64,000 bases of DNA from Dipetalonema caudispina (Eukaryota; Nematoda; Chromadorea; Rhabditida; Onchocercidae): assembly GCA_013365325.1 (NCBI GenBank), contig JABVXV010000015.1, positions 433,732 through 497,731 of the forward strand, written 5' to 3'. The notes under the pieces are model-generated. The model was not told the origin of the DNA and did not search any database. It was given only the letters and a program-made list of their open reading frames with translations. This document shows, piece after piece, positions 9,821-22,128 of the stretch. The first letter of the stretch is position 1. Every line of letters starts with the position of its first letter. A program made the translations under genes and the position numbers.

Positions 9821-12800
9821 ATGTGGCCTGGTCGAAGTGGTGGAAGTGTTCGGAATTCGAATGCATCTGCCACAATGTCTAGTTCTGCGTCCAGTGGCGC
9901 CAATGGCAGTTCATCAACTGGTTCTGGCAATGGTGCTGCGACGGGATCTCAGCCATCATACAGTAGTTAGTTGAATTGTAATCCATCCCTTTATCTATGT
10001 AATTTGTTGGAATGATGATTAATGATCCACTCGTAATAGTAGGGGAAGATTTTATTGCGCTAAACTCAGCATCAAAATTATACTATTAATTATTTGTGGT
10101 AACATAATCATCATCTGGCTTTGTGTTTGGAAGTATGATTTAGCAGAGATGCTAGGTGTATTTAATTACTTTAATTGATGAGCAAATTGCAGTATGCTTG
10201 TTACAAGCATGACTAGCCAAGTATGTTTAAAAAGTTAGTACTTTCTGAGATATATTACATGGTATTACTATGACGAGTGATTTTCAGGTGTACGGGTAAA
10301 TGATCAGCGTGGGGGTGCAGGGAATCAGCAGCGATGGCTCGACCATCATCAAGCACAGCAATGGAATACACAAGGTGCACAGTGGGGACCACATGTTACA
10401 GGTGGTCCAAATCCAACCCATCCATGGCCACTTGCAGCTGCTGCACAACAGGTAAACTTCCATTCGAGCTCAGTGCTGGAGAACATATTAGTATGCAAAT
10501 TGTTCGGATGATAAATGAAGCAGATTCGATCCGGTAGTGTCTGAGTTTTATGTAATACTGGTTTTAAAGGCTTAAGTGACACTCGTTAATCCTAGTAAGA
10601 TAATTATTCTCATTACCAATGTCGAACTGATCTTTAAACTGTAGTTTAATTGTTTACTTTCCCTTGATTGTATATTCGATTTCAACTGTTGTATGAATTG
10701 CTCATTACAGTGGCCAGGCACACCGTCATCAAATACGGGGACAGCTGCTTCTACCTATGCCGAACATGCAAAGAAAAATATGGTAGGACGTGGTGGACAA
10801 GGTCAGGTACAAGGTCGATACGACCAACAACAACAACAGTGGAACCAAGTAAAAGTAGATCAGGTGATTTGGCGAAGAAATTGGTGCTTTGATTTGTCCG
10901 ATCCTCTTTTTTCATTTCAGAAAGCCAGTTTGTTGCTTTTTGAATTACTTGCATTATTTCAAGATTTGTTTATTCGTAGCAAAGATTCCGAAAATTTCCC
11001 TTTGAATTGAAAATCAAATTGGGATATGTTCATTAGTTATTATTTAGTGTTTGTTGCAGCAGACTCCCTGGGATACGAGTAGTTTGACAAGCTTTAGCAA
11101 TATACATGCTACCAATGATGCAAAATTATCAGCAGCGGAATGGGGGTCAGCCGGAGCACCTAATACGCGTTGGGCTCCACGTGAGTGTTTCATTTTAAAG
11201 TTTTCTTATCTCTTTTCTATTCATTTGCTCATCTTTGATCGTAAGTTCTTTTGATAAGGTCATAGTTTCATTTATTTGATGAAACTGAACATCCAGTGAA
11301 GGATCGACATTATTTAATTAGTAGAACGTTAGAGAAAATCTAGCAGCCAAGACGATGCCGGTGTTTATTACCCATTAAGGTCAAGCGATGTTTTAAATCT
11401 CCTTCTTACAGCAGCTACTCAGTGGCCAGTACATGCTGCAGCTACGTCAAGTGCTGCAGGTCCTGATTGGGCTACAGCTGCAGCAGTGGTAGCTGCCGCA
11501 GCAGCGGCGCATCATCGTCACGACGTTACAGCAACACCATGGACCAGCACTACGATGGCAGCTCATCCAGCGGCTACAGCACTACCGCCGCAAGTCGGGG
11601 CAGCTTGGGGCCAGAATCCGACCGTCGGACAGCAACCATCAGCTTCTGCATTGCCAAATCTCAATGAACAGGTTCGTCTTAAGCAGTTTCGTAACGAGAC
11701 ATGCTTTAGAATTTCTTGTTCACATTGTTAAAAATTGGATCTTGATTGTGGGACTTCGCTTATGATTTTTAAAGCTTTTACCACTTTCTAAAATTTGCTC
11801 TCTTTTTCTATTTCACTGTGTTCAACTTAAACTCATCTCTTATAAAATAAATTTGAGCTGTAGAAGACCATATTCATAATTTTATGAGTTCGGCACAGTT
11901 TTGACTACGTCTTTTGTTAAGTGCCGTTTCACTGGATTATTTCAAAATTTCTTTTACAGTACGATCCAAATCCTCAAACGCCTGGCCCGTGGGTTGCTCC
12001 ACAACCGCAAGAAATGAATAACGATATGATGTGGCATGATCCAAATCCAAAGCAAAAGAAGGTGCAACGTGATACTGGTACTGCGATTTGGGGTGATCCA
12101 AGTCAACAACCTGTAGTAAGTTTACAAATCCTCGAATTTACGATTTACAATTTCAAGTGCTGAGATTGCTTCCCTTATGCATCTTGTTGTCATGTATATT
12201 TACGTGTAAGCTAATTGAGTGGGAGAATTTTCTGCAGGAAATAAAGCGTTGGAAAGATGCTGAAGTAGATGATTATTCCCACATACAAAGTGCAATGCCG
12301 AGCGGTGGTGATTGGAATATCATTGCGATAGCATCGAATGGTAGCACCGTTTGTACGGGTGTCAACGGTGCTATAAGCGGTGGTCCTGGTACAGGACATG
12401 CAACGAGTTCGTGCTGCTCGGCAACTGGAACAAACGTTTCAACTCCAACGACAACTGGTAATGGGCCATGGCCGGACGGTAAGAATGTAGTTGCTTGAGT
12501 TGTAGAGTTTTGTTCTGATTTGCAAGTTTCTTGATATTTTGAGAAGCTTTCTGATTAATATTTCAGTTTTTTCTTCTTCCACCTTAATGAATAAGTCCTA
12601 CGTCTTCGATTTGTTTCCCATTTTCTCAAGTATGATAATATGTTTTCATAGGTTCCCATCCAGAGCCTTCATCATCGGGACACCAAGAACGGTGGCAGCA
12701 ACAGCCCAGTGCATGGGGTGACAAGGTAATATTTATTTATTTAGTAATTTTCTTGCAAACTTCGTTTATTTTGTTATTAGCTGTTCCAACTGTTGAGAAT

Positions 12801-15800
12801 TTTGTGATTTTCCAGCTCGATAATGTCGGTGATAACCATCATCCACCGGATCTGGTTAGTGCTTTATACCATAAGTTGTTCATTACTGCTATACTTTTTG
12901 TTACAAAAGCATCGAAGTATCCCTGGTCATAAGTTTTAGTCTAGGAAGGGATGGTTGTCACCGTTTTCTTTGCCTCTCAGTATCCTCTAATTATTGGAAA
13001 AGTGACGCAGAAAAAGATTATTAATTTTATTTTAGTGGATAGATTCCAACATTTCTTTTTCAGGTATCTGGACCTCCTTCTGTGGGTAGCATTGGGATGC
13101 ATAGTTTACTGGATAATACAGTGATTCGGTCAGATATTGGATGTGGTGGTATTGCAGGAACAACACCCTACTCTTCACTTACACAGCAGATTGCTGATCG
13201 GGTGTGATTTAATTTAACTGTTGTTTCGAAAATTTAACTGTGACAAATATAGATCGTAAAACGCTGAGGACACCCATTTTCATCTGGAGACCCGAAAATG
13301 CCTCAGTTGTCCCATCATTCCAAAAACATCGAAGTATATGTGTTCCGGAAATTTTTCTATAATTAAAATTATGAGCTTTTCATTTCAAATTGTTTGCAGA
13401 TCCGTATCGCGGTTAGTAAAGGTCTAATTGATGTTTCGATGCTTAATCGTCCTTTGCCGCAAAGCGCCCTGGTTGTTTTGAATACCCTTCTTCAAAAGTT
13501 CCCGAAGCTTGAACAAGCTCAGCAAGAATATCAGCAAGTCATGCGTGCAATGAGTAGCCCAGCACAGAAGGTAAGAGCGTATTTATATAGGGCGATGGTT
13601 CATTTGTTGCAGGTACCCTCGTCCCGTGTGTCATGTATTATGTTTATCTGGTAAAGGATTAACATTCAACAAATTCTGCGGTTAAATTTCTGCATAATGA
13701 AATACCGTCAAATTTTAGGTTGAATCAGAACGCTTGGCAGTAGAAATAAATGGCTTGCAGCAAGAAATTGTACAGCTGCGGAATTCAATAAATGAACAAT
13801 TATTGAAAGGTTAGAAACTTAATGTTTTTTCGCAAATGAAAAATTACCAATGAAAAAATTGACCCCTTTCTTATCAATAAGTTCTTGGCATGGTCACGTA
13901 GGGAAAACTCATTTCTACTTTTTCAGTTCGTTCAAATACTCTGATTAATGGCACTTTAGCACCTGCACAGCAACAAGATGGACAGAGTCGTCTACAGCAG
14001 TGGAAACAGGCGAATGCAACGAATACCCAAGACTGCAACAGTGATAAGGTTAATAAATTTTATGATCATCAAGGGAAAGACCTCGGTAAACTCGAGCTAT
14101 ACTGCCCCTACAACCAGTGTTGATTATCGTGGCTCAGGTACCGTTTCCAACACTTATCTCTACCTGCATAGAGTTCCATTGCAATGAAAAGTTGCTTAGC
14201 ACAATGTAGTTTTTCGATAAAACCTTATAGTTTCATATCAGTAGCAACATTTCTAGATGTGTGCACCTTCATCGGATCCTATCGTTTCAAATCTTATTAC
14301 CGGCACGCAATTATTGACAATAGAAGGAAAAATTGACTGGAAAGTTGGTAGTCTGGACTGGTCGCCACCACCGTCCGGAACTGGAGACAAAGGCAAGAAA
14401 TGATACATATTTTAAACTTTTTTTTTCTAATTTTACTTTAGTGTGATAGGTGACTCGATCAGTAATTTTAGAGGAGTTAGTGCAACATATTCACCAACAA
14501 ACACTGACAATTTTAATCGATCTAGTATTTCCTTGACTTAGCTGCCGAGATAATTGATGTACGTTTTTGAGAAAGCAGATCCTCTCTCTGTGATCGATTT
14601 TCAAACACACCAACTCAGCGCGATATGCATACGAGTAGAATTGGCAGTCTTGTTTATTAAAATCCATTTATAGCGGCCGATATCACCGATAAAGATGAGC
14701 CGAGTAACAGTTCCAGTGAGAAGCAACACCAGGGGACCTCGTCATCAACTAATCAGTCTTGTAATGGCACTCCAACACCGCAGCAATCTCAGACACAGAC
14801 TCAAACAACTCCGGTCGATGATGGACCACAGGAATTTGTTCCGGGGAAGAAATGGGAATGGAGAGATCCCAACAAGGTAGCTTTATATTTTTGCTTCAAA
14901 TTTCATAAATTGAAATCCAAAAATCTAAACATCGACCAATTTTCTTGCTACGAATTTGAACGGATCATTATCATTTTGACGACATCTTTAACATACTGAC
15001 TGCAACGACTTGTTTCTGATACATCATTTTCATTGCTTACAGGTAGCGGAGGATCCAAATGCAACTCCAGGGACATGTAAACCGAACCCACTGCTGACAA
15101 CCGGTTCCGCCGCTCAACCTTTCTATTTATACGGTAGTAATACTAATAACAGCTCGCCACAAGGTAGCACCGCCACTAATGCGTCGAATGCTGTAACTAC
15201 AACGGCTAATTACTTAAATGAACTACAGACTATTAACAGGGTTAATTATTTTTGTATCATCATTTTTACATTGTATGTTATGCATATCAGTTCTTAAAAT
15301 GTTATGTTTTTATATATCTGCATAGTTCTATTATTTCCGTAGTGTAGAGCGGATTTTTTCAATCAGTTAAGACTCAGCTAAGACTGAGTGCCAAATTTCG
15401 GTTTCGAAATATGTGCAATTTGATTCGTTGTGTAGTTCGGACCTCGTGGTTTTCTCCAGCCAACACAAACCCAAGGTCTTCATAACTTCTTACGAATCAT
15501 CTGCATTTGTCTTGTCTGCCTCAATGAGTTTAAATTGTTCGAGGTTCCAAACAGTATGGATTCTTTGTGCTGTTATTTTTTTCTACTATCTTTTTCTTTT
15601 TTTAGAGTCCAAGTGCTGGTTATCTAGGATGGAATAGTGGTACTACTAACCCAGCCGCTTTTGCTACAAGCGACATGTGGCCTACGGTGACAACAGGTAG
15701 CGCTGCTGTGCGACAGTCTCGAGTTGCATCAGGGCCAACAGGAATCGGGCCATTTGGACATGCAGCAGTACGAGGTGGGCCTGTAGGTACTGCTGGACTC

Positions 15801-16773
15801 ACTGTGGGACCTTATCAGCGTTCTAATTTAAGCCCGTTTGGTCTTCAGCAGCCGCAGCAACATCAGTGGGTTTTCGTGCAGTTACATGGAGTGGTAAGTT
15901 AACTGTTTGTTATACATTTCTGTTTAATTGATACGTGCCGGTTTAGCAGCTTGTAGTTATGTAACACTGTCCTTTGTAGCGCCCTTACTAGACGTATCTC
16001 TTTCGAGAGAAACGTCACTATTCCTAATTATTATTCAAATTCGGAAGTCTACAATGATTCATCTATTTTCAATTTTCAGAACGAAAAACAAGTACAGATG
16101 TTATGCCAGAAAGTGGGCCAAGTAGTGCATGCATTTTGTCCGCATGGTGCTCCATTTTTGTGTGTTAAATTCATGGAACCTGCTGAGGAAATTATTCGGC
16201 GATTAAAGACTGAGGCTCCATTTTGTAAGTAACTTATCATTATCTTTATTGAAATAATTCAATTTGAAATTCGATAACTGATTGTGTTAGAAGTTTTAAG
16301 GTTCAAATATAAAAAAAAAGATTTGCTAGATTTGCTTGTTAAGTTGTTGGGTTGCTAAATTGATCTACTTAATCTTTTTTTCAAGTTTTATTCCGAACTG
16401 TTTTTAGCTAGTTTAGCCTAAGTTTTATTTTAAATTCTCTCCAGCTAGTCCACCACTCTAATTGCTACTCATTCCTTAATGTTTAATTTGGACTCCATAA
16501 GACTGTTAGTCATGTTTACTAAAAAAACTTTTTACAGTACAAGTGAAAACGGTAACAGAAGCGGAAATGGATCGGTTACTAAAACCACGGACCACACTAT
16601 CATACGGTGGTCCTTTGGGACCGGGTGGAACGACAGCGGAGCAATGGATGTTTGGTGCCGGTACAGTTGCAGCTTTGCTACCTAACTGTGCTTCTAATAA
16701 TACTGATGTACTGCCACAGCAACCCCATTTTCATGCAGCTGATACAGCTAGTGATCTTACACGTCCCTTTTGA
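9821..16773 (+). CDS. gw182: GW182/TNRC6-family microRNA silencing scaffold, 19 exons
   Basis: Exons: 9821-9965 (or 9962), 10288-10451, 10711-10863, 11060-11180, 11412-11671, 11960-12115, 12238-12478, 12652-12725, 12816-12854, 13064-13201, 13400-13570, 13719-13809, 13927-14048, 14257-14392, 14674-14876, 15043-15240, 15606-15893, 16080-16224, 16538-16773; about 1,026 aa. In animals GW182 links Argonaute to PABP and deadenylases in the cytoplasm. The N-terminal part has about 20 Trp in GW/WG or W-G/S/T/P context (QWGPH, EWGSAG, AWGQNP, AIWGDPS, AWGDK), the Argonaute hook. Exons 11-12 match the TNRC6 middle block (IRIAVSKGLIDVSMLNRPLP, then a coiled coil). Exons 15-16 carry FVPGKKW...EDPNATPG, the PABP-interacting neighbourhood. 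Exons 17-18 hold the C-terminal RRM (WVFVQLHG, then FLCVKF). Further Trp motifs (LDWSPPP, LGWNSG, DMWPT) may bind CCR4-NOT. The start is the first ATG of the GW-rich part; an in-frame ATG lies upstream at 9674. Intron 14 is GC-AG. Confidence 0.93.
14393..14673 (+). other. GC-AG intron in the GW182 gene
   Basis: The exon 14 side reads GGAGACAAAG|GCAAGA and the acceptor is TTTATAG|CGGCC. No GT donor at this position keeps frame, whereas GC gives GDK-A-ADITDKDEP without a stop. GC-AG introns are a known minor class and usually have a strong AG|GCAAG context, as here. Confidence 0.75.
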
Positions 16774-19461
16774 TACGATGGAAGGTTGGTACAGCATACC
16801 ACGGTAAGCAGTTTTGTGAAATTAATGCGTTATTCTAGTGGGTTTACGATACTCGCTAGTACAATAGCGTCAATTCTTGTGCTTTTTTTTGTATTCCTTA
16901 GGATTTGTTTGTATTGTTTACCGCTGTGTGCTGCTTGTATGGAGTTCTGCAGCGTAAGGTTCTAGCGTACACAGTGCATTACTGATGCAGTAATTACGTT
17001 CGATGTGACAGTAGTGGTACGATAGTTGCGTTCTTTGCGAAGCTTGCACGAAGCGGATGTTAGAAAATGCGTTTTTTCGTGATCTGTTGCATTTTTGTGT
17101 CAGATCTTCATTCTGCTGTCCATTTTTAGTCAATTTATAATTTTGTGCAACACCGTACCAACAAATCTATGTTTTTTAAATCATTTTTAAGGTCATTGAC
17201 CTGTTATATCATGCGTTTCTTATTTATTGTAGTTGTTGCGCAATAATACACTCAATCATTCTTCTTTTGTTAGTATAGAAAGGTGGATTAATGGTCTCCT
17301 ATTCAATCATAATCAGTGCGAAATATGTGTGAGTTAATGAATTTGGTAAAAGAATGCCGTTGTGCGCTACACTGTTTTTCGTACTTGTAACACTCTTAAA
17401 ATTTTTGTTCTCTTCCGCCCTGTTCAGCTTTCTTTGAACAAAAGTCTTTGTACCCAGAAATGGTTTCCATACTTTTGTTTTCCTGGAATGTGTACAGATA
17501 TGTATTATTGTTATGATTCGTCTGGTTCCCTGTCTATTTTTTTCATCCTAATCTTTTACAATTCCATTAATTTAATTCTGTATTCTTTATATCTCTACTC
17601 TACGTACTGCTTTACTTATTAACGTAAATTTTAAATTCATTTATCATGCAGCAGTAATGATATAAATTATGCCAGTGATATTAGTAGATTGAAATATGCG
17701 TATAAATGGGAGCAGAGGAAGAATAGGAATAAATTGAGGGATGGGAATGGTGTAAATCGAAGCATCTCAAACAGGGTAGAATAAAATAAATAACCGAGAT
17801 GGGATAATGAAACATCATTGAGATTAGGATAGAATTTCGAGAGTGTGGTGAAATAGAGGAATCGAACTAAAGTGGTTTTGATCGTATGAAAGATGAGTTT
17901 TGTTCATTGTGTGATTAACTTTTCTGTCTTCTTTTTCACCCACTTAGATCTTATGTGTAAAGGATATTTGTTGGTTGGTGTGTGCAAGAGATTCTGGTAT
18001 AGTCTCTTATTGAAATTCTACTTTGTAAATAGCAGAAGCTCCTCGTTTTCCTTAAGAAAGCGGCGAGTTCAGACTATTGTTTCTCCTTGGCATAGTATGG
18101 CTTTACTGCCCTTGTTTGATCGTTTTTTGGAAATTGAATGCCGCATTCTTTATTCATTGTTGTGTAATTCATGTTAATTGATCAAGATTTATGAGTATCT
18201 GCTGTTTTTTGATTCAACATTGTTCATATTTATACATTGTGAAGTTTTCCTTCCAATGCAGTGAAATGTATGTGTCGATGTCGTTATCCTCCAATATCTG
18301 TGATTTACTTGCTTAACGGTATTTTGTAGTTGTTCTTAACTATCTGAAATTTGGGGAAGCTTCCGACGAACAAACTGAAATCTCGATCAATAAAAATTTA
18401 ATTCTTGTTGGTGTGGAGGATGCTTTGCTAGTTCTCGGTATTGAGGGAATTCTTTGATGCCGGTACTACATTACAGTGTGGTGTGATTCAGGAAATGAGC
18501 TTTTTGACTGGGTTTTATTGTTTGGAAAAAAGTCAAATTTTCATTTCGAAGATGGATTTGCTATTCTCAGTTATGCACCAAAGAAGTAACTTTGTAGGAC
18601 ACTTTGTTGCCACAGCATGTTATTTGCTTGTATGGTGCTCTAATTGGTTGTTTATCATCTGTCTTATTCATCTCGCAGTTATACTCATTGCGATAATAGA
18701 ATTTAAAAGTGTTCCTCAAATGGTCGTGACTTCTATTCCTGTACTTTATAGAATGTTTTTCATAATGCTTCAGACATATATGCAAATGATGCAGATGATA
18801 TGACTTAGTCGTAGTCATCATCCATACATGCATTGGATTTATGCAAATTTGTCAAGAAAGTTCTCGTCAATTTCCACTTTCAGTCTAAAGAAGCTGGTCG
18901 ACTTTTGAAATTTTATGAGTTTTTCAATTTAATTTGTCATCAGAATCAGTGGTATAACTGGTATTTTCTGAAAAGAAAAGAAAAAAAAATTGGTACCTAA
19001 AGGGTTTTTGCGTTGAAAAGGAAAAAGGACTGACTTAACTTTCTTATGATTGAAGAATCCATAAAATGAATCTTATTGTTAACTGAAATCGCTTCGATAT
19101 TGTCACAAAACCCCATTTCTTGTGATATTCCTATGATCAAAACGAATCCTTCAATTCATATTCAGTAATTTGAATCCAAAAATTTGCGGTATTACTTCCG
19201 CTTTACATTCTCAAGAGGGACTTATTTCTTGCTGGGGTATTTTCTATTTTTTATGTATATTTTATTCAAGTTTTCTCGAGAATTCCTCTTCAGGTGTACT
19301 TGTTTGTTCTATTCTTACTATTGCAGTATAGAATTCTTGCTTTTTTCATGTTGAACTTGTTCGTTTTTCACTCCTCCTTATTGTTGAATTTTTTTTTTTT
19401 TTGATAATTTTTCACCAGGTGTACTCGTTTATTTTGATTTCTTTTACATCTTTTATAGTAT

Positions 19462-19463
<2 letters not shown>

Positions 19464-19502
<39 letters not shown>
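19464..19502 (+). repeat. 39-nt poly-T tract
   Basis: This is an uninterrupted T run in a T-rich neighbourhood that also has shorter T runs at about 19570 and 19652. Its length may be uncertain in the assembly. Confidence 0.9.
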
Positions 19503-21567
19503 CGTCATGTTATACTGCTACTGTTATTACGTATAGGCAATATTAAATTGTAGCCCCTCTTCCCATCTTTTTTTTTTTTTCACCGTATAATCTATCTCGG
19601 TCATCACTTGTATCAATTTCAGTGATGAGATCGTCATTATTCTCTTATATTTTTTTTTTTTTTTTTTTTGTTAAAACCACGATTTCCTTCAGAATCTTCA
19701 TCATTTGTTGCAAAATGTATTTATTAATTGTATTATGTTATCTTTCATCACTTTTGTTTTTGTCAGTTCTTGCCTTTGTTTTGTTATCAAGTAGTTCGTG
19801 TTATACATTCAAATCATCCAAGTTTTAGAATCCAAAAATTTCCCTAATTTAAAAATTTCACATGTTGTTCGAATGCTCCATCATCCACAATTTATCTGTA
19901 CATAACACAATAGTTAATTAAATATCGCATTTTCTGCTCTATACTTATTCCATATCAGAATTGAGAAATGGACCGAACGAAATCAAATATATTCAGTACC
20001 AAACAATATTGCATCTTGAATCAAATTCCTTTAATTCTATTGTTTTTTTCCTTTTTTTTTCTTTTCATTATGTTTCATGTATACTATTCCTCTCGCGGGG
20101 TCTTCCTATATTATTTCTCATTTCTTTCTGATTTATTAGAGGCCATTATGCTCAGATGAAGAAAAGAATAACGTAACGAGTTTGGAAGGATATTAGAAAT
20201 ATGAGCAGAGCTATGTTGAGTAATATCATAGCCATTGAAAGTGACAGTCAAACGAAACGTGTAATTCCGATCTTCGAAAATTTTTCTTATTAAGATTTGT
20301 TTTATCATAATTATCTTATGCTTAAACTGTTGTGACTGAAGCGCAATTTTTCATGATGCAGTCGCATTTAATTACGTGATCATTCTGATAATTGATGTTA
20401 CAATTATTTCTTTCCCAACTATGAATGATCACGTTTTTATGTGCTCGTTATTACAATTACTAAAGCTGCACAATGGATATTTTCATCAATCATGTTTGGT
20501 TAGCATTGCGATATCTTTAGATGCTTCCAAATTTGTATGTTTCTGATTCTTAATGCAGGTTAAGTGCATCTATTTTACAGCTCTTTTGTTCACATTTTTA
20601 TTTTATGCATTCAGGTTCAACATTTTCGTTTGTTAAAACAATTATTTCAGTATAATATTTTTGTTCCAAAATTATGGTCTTATTCGATTTTTCTTGCAAA
20701 ATAATATTACATTCTTCTAGATAAACATGGCTGATTAAATAGTACAATTACTATATGATTAAATTTATTCTTTCTATCTTTCAATTTTTCTGTGCTTATG
20801 ATAATGGTTGTATGCTATGCGAATATACATCGTTGAAATTTTGATATTTCAGTGTTTGTATGCTACTTATTTATAACCATTTTTTTCTGCTATACTTGTT
20901 TTTTCGAAGAGGAACTTGAAGGAAATCTGTGCTTTTGCAAATGTCATCGTCGTTGTGTTATGTGTTTCACGGCCACAAGTATTATTATTCTTTCTTCTTA
21001 TGAATATGGTTACTAACTTGTAGAATTGTGTTGATCAAATATCAGTGTTGCTTCGTTAACTTTTGAGAACCGTGCATCACTGTTGTTTTTATCATACATT
21101 TTGATAATTAGTGACTGGTTTACAGTAATTTATATTTACCATCATTTTTTCTATATTCTTCTATCTATTAATGCAATGGCGTCTTATTGTGTATGTGCTC
21201 CCTCTTCATTATACTTTTATCGTTTATCATTATTACTTCATAACTTCCGTCGGGCTAAGGTTATCAGTAATTTTGTTTGTTCTTTTTATCTCTCGGCATT
21301 GGTCGCGATAATTTTTATATATTTTTGTCCTGAATTCTTTACATGACTTTATTATCATTTCCGGTAATCTTGCTTCATTTTCATGATTTATTGCCATTAT
21401 AGCGATCATTTGATCGAAACCTTCTTCGACTTTAGCTTTTCGCCTTTATGTAATATATATATATATATACATATATATACGTACATGAAAATATTCAGCA
21501 TAAATATTTTTACTGGTACCTTTGTACTGCAAAATACGAAGTGGAAAATGAGTAGTTGATCACAAGA

Positions 21568-22099
21568 TTAGATCATTGGGCTGGGATAGTATTTCGGAAT
21601 GGGGTATTTTACCGAAGAACAGAGATGGGAGAGAGCAAAGGAGGAAGTGCTAATTATGGAAATCACTTCGGGGAAAGTGTTGAGAAATTTGCGAGCAATG
21701 TTACTCAGCGAGAACGACAGAGGTAGGGATGTGGTGTTGCACACCGACCAGGACCTGGTGACTTGATGAGAGGCGGTACATTTGAGACCGTTGAAAAGAG
21801 ACTCGGGGGGTTTGTAGGGTAGGGAGCGAGGAATATCGGAGGTTTTGTGGGATGGAAGGACGGGGATTAGAAGATGTAGGACGACAGAAGTCACGGAGGG
21901 TGGAACAGTTAGAGTGAATAAAATGACGGAGGTATCTGCGTAGGGAGAATTTGGAAGGATGGATTCTTGTTGTTTTCTCATTAGAATACTCAAAAGTGAA
22001 ATATCTTCCAAGCGCGTTTAATTTCTTCAAATCTTTTAGAAGAGGGCATGAAAAATGGTATGCGTTATTTGGATGGATTTTTAGGAAAGTATTGGACAA
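21568..22099 (-). pseudogene. GC-richer block with two overlapping minus-strand ORFs; possible decayed gene
   Basis: On the minus strand two frames are open together: 147 codons (22011 to 21568) and 132 codons (22099 to 21701). Neither begins with ATG. The + strand here is strongly purine-rich and clearly higher in G+C than its surroundings. Residue strings such as LSILMRKQQESILPN and VILFTLTVPPSVTSVVLHLL in the 147-codon frame look protein-like, while the other frame gives IHPNNAYHFSCPLLKDL at its start, as if one protein had been split by a frameshift near 22000. No family was recognised. It could be a degraded retrocopy, part of a repeat family or a non-coding element. It ends 30 nt before the CPSF3 start codon, so it may overlap that gene's promoter. 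Confidence 0.35.
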
Positions 22100-22128
22100 G
22101 TTTGTAAATAAAAAAATTATACGTTAAG

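Larger units (their letters stand above)
16774..22128. other. Long intergenic region between GW182 and CPSF3
   Basis: The first part is probably GW182 3' UTR. Candidate AATAAA signals occur at 17780-17790 and 18389-18394. The rest is T-rich on the + strand with a 39-T run at 19464-19502, (AT)n near 21450-21480 and no recognisable gene on the + strand. ORFs of 94 and 120 codons at 17893 and 18441 look like chance openings in T-rich DNA. The last 550 nt hold the purine-rich block described separately. Confidence 0.6.

Noticed and set aside
13978..14187. An alternative GW182 frame giving SYTAPTTSVDYRGSG as an extra exon
   Set aside because: Reaching it would require an intron shorter than about 40 nt or a frame that stops in exon 14; ending exon 13 at 14048 joins cleanly to exon 14.
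18441..18803. A 120-codon + strand ORF with hydrophobic stretches
   Set aside because: It starts at TTG, lies in T-rich DNA where F/I/L codons arise by chance, has no upstream or downstream exon partners and probably falls in the GW182 3' region.
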